Of a stretch of 64,000 nucleotides of DNA, positions 55,196-64,000 are shown piece after piece. This stretch comes from Aphis gossypii. Its lineage: Eukaryota > Arthropoda > Insecta > Hemiptera > Aphididae. A program made the position numbers and the translations under genes. Location of the stretch: positions 248,001 through 312,000 of the forward strand of contig NC_065532.1 of the NCBI RefSeq assembly GCF_020184175.1, given 5' to 3'. The notes beneath the pieces are model-generated. The model searched no databases, had not been told where the DNA came from, and was given only the letters and a program-made list of their open reading frames with translations. Position 1 is the first letter of the stretch. Each line of letters begins with the position of its first letter.

Positions 55196-57103
55196 ATGTG
55201 CAGTAATTCTGTAACCAAGGTGCAAAACAAAAGGGTGATAGCCACACTCATCAACCCAACTGAAGAAGCGATAAAACTAAAGACCCCTAATTTAAAGGAG
55301 CTGGTCCACGAAGAGTTCAAGGAAGCACTGATCCATTCAGTACAAGTCACGGATCGACTAGCAGAACCTCATGCAGACAGTAGTCGACTCAGACGATTGG
55401 AAGAAGCACTTAGAATGGATCATCTAAATTCTGAAGAAAGGGAATCGATAGTGGCCATCTGTCAGGATCACTCGGATATATTTTTTTTAGAAGGAGATCG
55501 AGTATCGGCGACTACGGCAGTAACACATGGGATCAAAACCTCAGAAGCGATAGCACCAATTCATGTGAAGCCATACCGCTTACCACAAAGGCATAGACAA
55601 GAAATTACGGACCAAATGGAGGCCCTCGAAGGGGAAGGTGTGATTACAGCTAGTGACTCACCTTGGAACGCTCCACTCCTGGTGGTCCCGAAGAAACCCG
55701 ACGTCAATGGCCAAGTTAAATACCGTGTCTGCTTGGATTTCCGCCGACTGAATGAGGTCACAATAGGTGATGCGTTCCCACTTCCAAACATTATTGATAT
55801 TTTGGACCAGTTAGGGAAGTCAAAATATTACAGTACCTTAGACTTGGCCCATGGGTATCATCAAATACCGATGGACCCCGCAGACTGTAGCAAGACGGCG
55901 TTCTCTACAGACCGAGGTCATTTCGAATTCAAACAAATGCCCTTTGGTTTGAAGGGAGCCCCAGGGACTTTCCAGAGGCTTATGAACAAAGTTTTAATGG
56001 GTATAAATGGAATCAAAGCATTCGTCTATCTAGATGATATCATCATCTACGCAAAAGATCTAAATGATCATTCGCAGAAAATCACTGAGATTTTTCAGAG
56101 GCTCCGTCAATACAATCTCAAACTTCAACCATTGAAGTGCGAATTTCTACGGAAAGAAGTTAATTATCTCGGACATCAAATCACTGACGAAGGAGTCAAG
56201 CCAGATCCTCAGAAGATAAGTTGTGTGCAACAATTCCCAATTCCCAGAAATGTGAAAGAGGTTAAGTCTTTTCTAGGACTGTCAGGTTACTACAGAAGAT
56301 TCATCAGAAACTACGGGCAGATCGCTAAGCCATTGACCTCACTGCTGAAAAAATACGTGACGTTTAGATGGAGCGACCTATGCCAACAGTATTTCGAACA
56401 GTTAAAAGATCTCTTGACACAGGCTCCAATATTACAGTACCCGGACTTCTCAAAAACGTTTAACTTGACTTGTGATGCGAGTGACTACGCGATCGGATGT
56501 GTATTGTCACAAGGCCCGATAAGGAAAGATTTACCGATAGCATTTGCATCCCGTACCTTAAATAAGGCAGAAGTCAACTACAACACGACCGAGAAGGAGT
56601 TGACCAGTATTGTATGGGGAATTAAGATGTATAGACCTTATTTATTCGGACAGAAGTTTAACATAGTGACCGATCATAGAGCATTAGTATGGTTGTTTAA
56701 TATTACTGATCCAGGATCAAGACTCACTCGCTGGCGCCTCAAGCTGGAAGAGTATCAATATACAATACATTTCAAGCCCGGAGTGAACAACACGAATGCC
56801 GATGCGCTAAGCCGAATTCACAGGGTCACTACCAGAAATGAAAGTGCAGCAATTAGTGAAACATATCCAGATACTCCAGGCCAAAATATCTCAGAAACTC
56901 AGGTTGACCAATGGCCCCTTTCGCAACATGAGCCATCCACTAGCTCCGATGACTCGCATGCCACTGAAGAATATCAGAAATTTCTTCAGGCCAAGTCAGA
57001 ATATATAGCACCAACACCAAACCTTAAAGAAATCACCGGAGACATATTCGACACACAGTCGGATATTCCTCTGGCTCTTTGTGTTTCTGAAGACCTAAAA
57101 TGA
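55196..57103 (+). pseudogene. pol: Element C pol: RT, RNase H, start of macro domain
   Basis: The protease-RT linker (CSNSVTKVQNKRVIATLIN) is followed by RT with the usual KPYRLPQRHRQEI entry and the YLDD active site (FVYLDDIIIYAK). RNase H has TCDASDYA, EKELTSIVWG, TDHRALVW and NADALSR. After a Ser/Thr-rich linker a macro-type domain starts near 57019 (EITGDIF, then CVSEDLK). The frame stops at TGA 57101-57103 and continues one base back. Confidence 0.88.
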
Positions 57104-57711
57104 ATAAAGGAATTGCGTTGGAATTCCGCAAAAGATTTGGAAACCTTAAGGAACTTCAGAAGAAAAATCGAAAAGTATCAGACATCCTAATGTCACAGGC
57201 AGAACATCGGAAGTTACTCTATATCATCATCAAGAAATTGTTCTATCATAAACCAACATATGAGACAATTTTCCACAGTTTACAGAACCTCAAGGCGTAC
57301 TGCATACAAAATGGTATTACAAGACTCGCTTGCCCCAAACTAAGCTGTGGTTTAGATGGACGCAAGTGGGAAGTCATCCGTGACATGCTACGATTCCTCT
57401 TCCGTGGTTCCTCGGTGCATATTCTAGTATACACACGAGATGAGCTGACGGAAGAAGGCAAGCAACGGGTCATACAAGAGCATCACGAAAATCCACTTGG
57501 TGGGCACCAAGGGATTTCACGGACGTATAGCAAGATATCCCAATTATACCAGTGGAAAGGGATGAGGGCACAAATCAGAGAGTATATAAAAAAATGTCCA
57601 GTTTGCCAAGTCAATAAAACTCCGAATCAGACTATCCGGGAGCCCATGGTTATAACGACCACTGCAACTAGACCCTTCGAGAAAATCTATATGGATATTG
57701 TAGGACCTTAA
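57104..57711 (+). pseudogene. pol: Element C pol: rest of macro domain and integrase start
   Basis: This frame starts with an ATG at 57100 overlapping the preceding stop (ATGA). Element A is continuous here, so a 1-nt deletion is the simpler reading. The macro domain continues with KGIALEFRKRFG, HKPTYE and CGLDGRKW (Asp at 57355) and ends near 57444. Integrase HHCC follows: HHENPLGGHQG, CPVCQVNK. TAA at 57709 falls right after the first catalytic motif MDIVGP. Confidence 0.85.
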
Positions 57712-58494
57712 CCGAAGTCCTACACCGGTAACGCTTACATCCTAACACTAATTGACGATTTCTCGAAATTCTCTTGGGCTTCAGCTATGAAAGATCACGA
57801 GGCTAATACGGTCTCACAACATTTTGTCACACAGTTCATTTGTTTACATTGGCAACCACAGTCTCTGGTGACCGACTGTGGCACGGAATTCTTGAGTAAA
57901 GTGTTCAAAGAAGTTTGTAAGCTTTTGAAAATAACGCAGACTTCAACGACACCATACCATTCGCAGAGTAACGGAAGCCTGGAACGCAGTCACAGAACTC
58001 TCGGAGAGTACTTGAGGAATTACGCTAGTAAGAACCCTCAAAATTGGGACGTCTACGTTCCCTATGCCATGTATTGTCACAACTCATCCATACATTCAGC
58101 CACGGGGTTTCAGCCGCATGAGGTGGTATATGGTTATCCGTTGATAGTCCCTACATCGTTTTCACGAAATACAGAACCTCAGTATAACTACCAGGATTAC
58201 CAGTACGAGATGAAACGATTGATGCAGGAAACTCACCAAATGGTCAGAGAGCAACAAATTAAATCCAAAGAGAAATCCAAGGATCGCTATGACCAGAAAG
58301 CATATTCAATAGAACTAAAAGTTGGTGATAAAGTGATAATACAAGAAAAAGCCAGCAAGGGTAAATTGGCACCCAAGTGGCTAGGTCCATTCCCAGTAGT
58401 AGAAGTAAAAGTAGATTCTCCCAATGTCACTATCTTAAAGAAAAACAAACAAATGCAACTGCATAGAAACCTGTTAAGGCTATTCCATGAATAA
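57712..58494 (+). pseudogene. pol: Element C integrase core and C-terminus
   Basis: Same frame after a single TAA. It carries the second and third catalytic residues (TDCGTEF; NGSLERSH), the YHSQSNG motif and the C-terminal chromatin/SH3-like part (KVGDKVIIQEKA, GPFPVVEV). It ends at TAA 58492-58494, 17 nt before the env splice acceptor. Confidence 0.85.
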
Positions 58495-58512
58495 CTACTA
58501 GTATTTTTCAGA

Positions 58513-59811
58513 TTGACCACTATGATCATATCCGGAAAATCAGAAAATCTAGACAAGAACATCCATGTGACGAACCTCAAGAATGCGTCAGGCCTTTATT
58601 TCGAATCGATAAGTCCGCTCCGAACCTCTAACACCAACTGGGATTTTGTAACATACGTCAACCTAACTACTTATGACATTAAATTTCAGACACTCCAGAG
58701 TTACTTTCAGTCAACTAGTGACATATGTGTACTTTTAAAAGACCAATATGACGAGACCTTAAATAAAGCATGTATCACTTTCATGCAAACCACATACCCA
58801 TTTATCCATGAAATCGAACTTAATTTTCACTCAGTCATGAAAGTCTTAGCACCCAGTAGGAAATACCCAGAACAACTAACCCGGCGAACGCGGGGTCTAA
58901 TGAATGCGGTGGGTAGGTTAACAAATGTTCTCTTTGGTGTCTGCTCAGACGAGGACGCCAATTTTTTCTACACGAATATCCAAAACCTACGATATTCAAA
59001 CGAAAAATCCCTACATCTCGCCCATGAACAATTACGTATTGTTTCATCCGTTGTTCAAGAAGTGAATTCTACAATTCATGACTTAGCTACAGATTATCAA
59101 AAAACGAGATCAACCATCGACAGACTCTCCGAACAAGCCAAACGCATGTTAAACGCAATCGATATCTTAAGTATAAAAACAAATTTCGATGAGCATACTA
59201 CTATCTTATCCCTTCTGTTAAATCAGTTTGCGTGGGAAACCCAGAATCTGCAGAATATAGTTAATTTCGCGTTGAACGGATTAATGCACACCAGTGTATA
59301 TCCGCCCTCAGAACTATACCATGAACTAAGAGAAATTCAACTTACGTTACCACCGACATTAGAACTCCCTGCCATGGAATCCCATTTAGCACTTCCAGAA
59401 CTTTTCAGAGCATCTACCTTAAGCGTAGTATATTCTCAACAGACCCTCATGTTTATATCAAGAATACCGTTGTTGTCAACTATACCTTATAACATCTACC
59501 ATAACATCCCCTTGCCATTAATGGTAGCACAAGAAAAAATGATTTTAATAAAACCAGATACCCAATATCTAGCAGTAAGTTTAAATAGTGAATTCCACTT
59601 CAGTTTAACGGAATCTCAGTACCTAAATTGTAAAACATTGTTTTCATACAAGTTATGTTTAGGACTAGAATTTATTTTTAAGCGTACGGAAACAGATAAT
59701 TGTGAGGTATCCTTGTACAATAATCCAGAAAAACTGTCAGACATATGTAACCTCCGATACTTGAGTGTGAATACAGCCATATGGCATAAGCTCCAAAATC
59801 AGAACTCGTAG
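58513..59811 (+). pseudogene. env: Element C env, surface and fusion part
   Basis: The frame begins directly at an acceptor (TATTTTTCAG, AG at 58510-58511) with TTG; the first ATG is at 58522. A furin-like RRTR followed by GLMNAVGRLTNVLFGVC (about 58881-58945) marks cleavage and fusion peptide. A long helical ectodomain follows, similar in layout to element A env. An in-frame TAG at 59809 is the only break. The early codons are hydrophobic and complete the signal peptide begun in the leader exon at 47934. Confidence 0.82.
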
Positions 59812-60303
59812 TTATATTATGTTACTCATCAGGTAGTCACAGTCGCGTGTCACAAAGAAACATATAAAGTAGTACTAACTGGTGTAGGAAAATTAGAGAT
59901 TCCGGAGTATTGCGTAGTCTACACCGACTACTCAATACTCACGCCAACTAGGAACCTAAGAACACAGGTACATAATGACTACATACCAATTAGCCCGAAT
60001 CTTAATTATTCGATATCCCTTAAGAAAATCATTGAATATCATGAACCTCAGAAAATCGGCAATCACGTGTCTCATACAAATTTCAATAAATTAGCTCAGG
60101 ATGCCCAAGAATTAAATCAACTTGAGGAATTATACAAGGATACCACAACTAACATTTTTGTAAAACCAGAGCATCATATTATAATGCTTTATGTTATTGT
60201 GATCATGCTAGTTATCATAAGTTTGTATTTAATTATTAAATATAAATGTAGTATACCGAAATTGTATGTACCGGACATTGCAGAACCTCATGTAGAAAAA
60301 TAA
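59812..60303 (+). pseudogene. env: Element C env, membrane-proximal part
   Basis: Same frame after the TAG. It contains CHKETY and EYCVVYTDYS, a helix (NKLAQDAQELNQLEELY) and the membrane segment IIMLYVIVIMLVIISLYLII (about 60179-60238), followed by KYKC and a short tail. Stop at 60301-60303. The Tyr-Lys-Cys after the membrane matches element A. Confidence 0.8.
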
Positions 60304-60416
60304 ATTGTACAGTCTCGCACGGCCTTGGCCTGCAGTCTTCCAAAAATTACTACTTAATTAAGCAAAGGAGAAAAATGGTAACTATTTAGCCACCATCTTT
60401 CAATTAAGTTGGGGGG
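60304..60416 (+). other. Element C 3' region and polypurine tract
   Basis: A short non-coding stretch ending in gttgggggg at 60408-60416, directly before the LTR. Confidence 0.7.
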
Positions 60417-60749
60417 TGTTATAAACCATTTCCTTTAGAAGTAGTATGTAAGCAGTTTCTTATTGTATATGTATCTATATATATGTACCCAAGTATCCGT
60501 GGGAACGAGCGTTGCGACAGCCTATGGCATTCCGCTGAGTGGACAGTTTTGAGTAGCCACAAGCGGGGCAGCCGTCCGCGCTCGTCACCAGGGGGAAGTA
60601 GTCGTATTCTAGCAGAACATCAGTCCGAACCTCCGAACTCGTGTAAAATTATTTTGTTTTATGTGGTTATAAATAAAGGATATAGTCGGTTATTTCGCCA
60701 AGCGTACTTTATTATATTTATTTAAATTGTCGTGTAGACGTACACAACA
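60417..60749 (+). repeat. Element C 3' LTR
   Basis: 333 bp, same ends as the 5' LTR, with one substitution at 60716. Followed by CTAT. Confidence 0.93.
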
Positions 60750-60753
60750 CTAT

Positions 60754-61920
60754 GATACAACTCGAATACTAACAATTTATTGAATATATTATAATACATA
60801 TAATACATTAAAGGTAAAAAGTAAATACTTAAAAAGCCACTTATTATATATGTTTAAACTAATTTATTACTTTAAATTTGTTATTTTTTACAGATTCAAA
60901 ATATTTAATCAATTTAAGGGTTGAAAGTATATGAATCTTTCAATGGCCTTCATTGGGTTTAACAGTACAAACATTTTTATTAGTTGATATCGTTGTGTAC
61001 TGTGAACTATGAATCTTATAAACAATTTGTCATTACTCAATGTGCTGTGTGATACAAAATTCTTACACAATTCTGTATCTATTGAACTTAGAATTTAAGA
61101 AATGTATTAATCCACTGTTATTTTTATAAAATATAAAAAAAAAAATCCTTTATTTAATGGTTTAATTTGAATTATTAATATTGTAAATAGTCCATAGTAA
61201 TCTGGTCAAATTTATTTCGAATACCTATCTGTACTAAAGTCTACCAGTTGAGAAACTAATAACAATTTGTATTATAGTACACTGAGTATAACATCAGCTG
61301 AGCTTGGTTACACTATAATATACATATTTGATGATAAAATTCAGCCATTAGTAATATCTAAACAATAAACAAAATACATAATTATAAGTAAATATTAAGT
61401 AATTTAATGTGATGGGTACTTATTAAACTTACATAATGAAATCTTTAAGAAATGGCTCGTCTTGATGTTAATATGTAATTGTTACACAAGGAATCAACAC
61501 GACTTAGAATCATATTAATTTAAAACGATTACAATTAATACATGGTTAATTCATAATAGAAATAAAATTTTAAAAACCGTAATCAACCAACAACGTCAAC
61601 ATATGGAATGTAAACAAAACATAAAATATCACAGATATAGATAAAGTGTATTATCTATATTAGCAGCTGCAGCATTGCTGTGCAAGGTTTATAGATTATA
61701 ATCTAAGAACCTTGGCTGTGTACAATATTATATGTGATTATATGGTATACCAGGTATATCTATGATAAAATAAGGTATTATGAATTATCATAGATATTAT
61801 CTATGTGAATTATGATAACTACCTACATGCAATGTTTTTGGAAAAATTGATTAACCATGCCAAATTCAAATGCGCCCTAATTGAAAAATAAAATATATGA
61901 CAATATTGAAATATAATATA
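60754..61920. other. AT-rich non-coding stretch
   Basis: No feature recognised. Confidence 0.4.
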
Positions 61921-62062
61921 TTCTAGACTGACAAATCATCTCCGTTCAGAATCGTTTTTCGTATACAATGATACCTATCATTGCATTCAAATTTAATCTA
62001 CCCTAGTCCGAGGTCCACCCCATCCCCTAATGTACAGCAGAGCGGTACCCACTTGCCGACTT
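61921..62062 (+). repeat. Second copy of the dispersed repeat end seen at 21490-21620
   Basis: Shares ctgacaaatcatc, cgttcagaatcgttttt, cgtatacaatgata and aatgtacagcagagcggt with the other copy, with a few differences. Only the right end is present. Confidence 0.7.
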
Positions 62063-62623
62063 TTTTTTTTTGTATTCATGTTATTTTTAAAGTTTGATAA
62101 AAAAAGTGTATTAAAAAGCTCAATATTTTTTTTTATTAAAATTGTTATTTTTGATATGTTACATAAACAATGGATTTATTGTTATTTTTTTTATTATACT
62201 AATACAGTACGTACCTACACAAATGTGTGGGTTGTTTTTTAGCCAAACCGATGATCATTTTTTTTTTTAAATATCTTTCCTATGCATTTCAATTCCTAAT
62301 TATTCCATTTTTGAAACATATTGTCCATTTGAAGAAAAAAAATAGTTCAGGATTTAAAGAGGATAAAAATTTACCTATACAAAAGTGTAGATTAGTTGAC
62401 AATGGATATAAAATTGAAATAATATTCAGCATGTAGTAACAAAATTATTCATCTACACACAGTGGCGTGCCCAGGGGGGGGGGTTGGGTGTTCAACCCCC
62501 CCGAAAAATAAAAATAATTGTTAATAAAAGTTTTACATAATATTATAATATATAATATATATAATATATATATTATATGTGAAACTTGATTAGGTTTGGT
62601 TCACATGGACGTGGTGTCTTTAA
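62063..62623. other. AT-rich non-coding stretch with G/C-run motif
   Basis: At 62463-62506 the sequence gtggcgtgcccag with a G-run, followed by a C-run, resembles the end motif of the MITE at 22859. No gene. Confidence 0.4.
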
Positions 62624-63617
62624 AGACAAGATGTATGTAGTTTCTGTACAGAAAAAGTTTCCAAGATATCTGTAGAAAACGATAAACGTCTTAAAAATGA
62701 AATGAAACTGGAACTCAAAACTCACCAAGGATTATCCAAATTTTTTTTTAAATTGATGTATGAGAAAAATGAGAGTGAAATTATATGCAGTTTTGATATG
62801 ATGCAAAACCAAGCTCTTCCCAAACTTTCAGTAACCGATACATTTTACAGCAGACAAGCTTGGCTTTACAATTTGACATTTGTGTCTAATTCGGATCATC
62901 AAACTGCTGAAAATGTAGATCTGTACACCTGGCTAGAAACTCAAAGTGGTCGTGGCCCTAATGAGATTTGTAGTGCATTGTTACACTGTTTGGAACAGTT
63001 AGAAAATAAATTAAAAGCAGCAGGCCAGTCACCAAAAGTTTTGAAATTATTTTCAGATTCCTGCTCTGCCCAAAATAAGAACCAGTTTGTCATGACATTG
63101 TTATTATACTTCATAAACTATAAATCAACAATTTTTACTACGATTAAACATATATTTCCCGTTAGAGGACATAGTTACATGCCTCCAGACCAAGTATTTG
63201 GAAGAATTGAGCAAAAACTGAGAAAGATTGAGAATATTTTATCACCAAAAACATATCATGATATGTTTAGAGAATCCTGCACGGTATGGGAATATGGTAA
63301 GGATTTTGAAATGTCAGATTTTAAAACAAACATAAAAAATGTTATTAAAAGTAAATTGGGATTTAAATCAACTGAACAAAAAATATTTACCTATAAAAAG
63401 GGAGACAAATTAGTAGGAATATCATCCTCGTATGAAGCTACCCCAACACGAATACAAGTTTTAAAGCGAGGTGCAAATTTAGAAAATTTAAATAATGTCT
63501 TGAAACTTTCATAAGTCAATCATGTAAAAGAGCCGAAACAGAATGATATAAAAAACTTAATGAAATATTTTACAATTCCTGAAGATGCCAAAGAATTTTA
63601 CAGTGATATTGAACACA
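62624..63617 (+). pseudogene. Decayed DDE-like transposase related to the 34818 ORF
   Basis: Frame open from 62624 (ATG at 62702) to a TAA at 63512, continuing in frame to 63626 with only that stop. It has a VCSFC zinc pair and SFDMMQNQALPKLS (first Asp). Then come TQSGRGPNEI, SDSCSAQNKNQF (second Asp) and GHSYMPPDQVFGRIE (His, Asp, Glu). All core residues match the transposase at 34818, but overall similarity is modest, so it is another lineage. The N-terminus is missing and no terminal repeats were found. Confidence 0.7.
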
Positions 63618-63627
63618 AACAACATTG

Positions 63628-64000
63628 AAGAATCGAATAATGATTTTGAAGATGAAAATGGAGTTTTGATTTATAGTGAAGACAGTCATTAGTTTTTATA
63701 TTTTTTTTTTCGTTACCTTGTCAGTATTATATATTAATGATTAATGCATAGTATTTGCCATTTGATATATTATTATACTTATTAACTTATTATATTATAT
63801 TATTATAATATAATATTAGTGACCTTTTGATTTCAAATGAAGATACTCTTTTTAATTTTTTTTGTTATTTTTATATTAATTATATTATATACAATTTTAG
63901 TTGTTATCTTGACTCATTGAATTTTTATTTAAAGTGAAGATACTCATTAATTTAAAAAAAAAATGTTTGTTATTTTTATGTTAATAATATTATATAAAAT
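63628..64000. other. AT-rich non-coding stretch
   Basis: Contains two related phrases (gaagatactc with following t-runs near 63840 and 63936), a possible diverged tandem repeat. Nothing else seen. Confidence 0.4.

Larger units (their letters stand above)
46726..60749 (+). mobile_element. Element C: env-bearing Ty3/Gypsy retroelement, interrupted by element D
   Basis: LTRs of 333 bp at both ends differ at one base (T47025 versus A60716). Target duplication CTAT lies at 46722-46725 and 60750-60753. Order: LTR, tRNA-Leu primer site, leader exon, gag (split by a BEL element), pol without a protease, env, purine tract, LTR. Coding lesions include gag frameshifts and a TGA, a pol frameshift and TAA, and an env TAG. 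Confidence 0.93.

Noticed and set aside
57100..57103. ATGA stop-start overlap in element C pol as a designed termination-reinitiation site
   Set aside because: Element A is continuous at the same point inside the macro-like domain, so a 1-nt deletion is more likely.

Overview
The window looks like a transposon-dense, intergenic stretch of an AT-rich insect genome, most probably an aphid. That assignment is inference, based on base composition, the mix of element families and the many short motifs related to taggtacct. I see no rRNA, tRNA, CRISPR array or bacterial operon. Apart from three spliced gene fragments, every recognisable protein belongs to a mobile element.

Layout. 1-10872: 3' part of a large env-bearing Ty3/Gypsy element (element A). 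It has pol, a small basic ORF, a membrane glycoprotein ORF, a GC-richer 232-codon ORF, a furin-type env, a DEDDh-exonuclease-like ORF, a 101-codon ORF and a 689-bp 3' LTR. The LTR sits inside an exon of a minus-strand spliced gene (10873-11925). 12058-14087: minus-strand CMC/EnSpm-like transposase with one frameshift. 14781-17895: 5'-truncated Jockey-like LINE. 20165-21620: non-coding dispersed repeat. 22859-23050: MITE. 23217-28400: almost intact Gypsy element B with two identical 178-bp LTRs. 28472-29086: a small five-exon minus-strand gene with two Cys/His motifs. 29886-30382: hAT-type MITE. 31240-31682: solo LTR. 33164-37937: DNA transposon with 35-bp terminal inverted repeats and a 695-codon DDE-like transposase. 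38927-39222: TTAA MITE. 39675-46067: degenerate Helentron (Rep, helicase, endonuclease) carrying a ubiquitin-protease (USP/C19) domain. 46726-60749: env-bearing Gypsy element C, with a BEL/Pao element D (48525-54527) nested in its gag. 62624-63617: decayed relative of the 35-kb transposase.

The most notable biology is in the two env-bearing Gypsy elements. Both appear to carry a TARG1/OARD1-like macro (ADP-ribose hydrolase) domain inside pol, between RNase H and integrase. In element C a leader exon (47934-47962) upstream of gag, carrying an ATG and hydrophobic codons, ends at a good splice donor. It is in phase with an acceptor directly before env, so env would gain a signal peptide by splicing. 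In element A four successive ORFs (basic protein, glycoprotein, unknown ORF, env) each follow an AG|G acceptor in that same phase, as expected for a complex, retrovirus-like splicing programme. Element A also has a second glycoprotein and an exonuclease-like ORF. The Helentron with a USP domain is a second unusual combination.

Most elements carry lesions, yet LTR pairs are nearly identical: C 1/333 mismatch, D 2/767, B 0/178. Recent mobilisation of defective copies in trans is therefore plausible. All assignments were made by reading motifs, with no database search.
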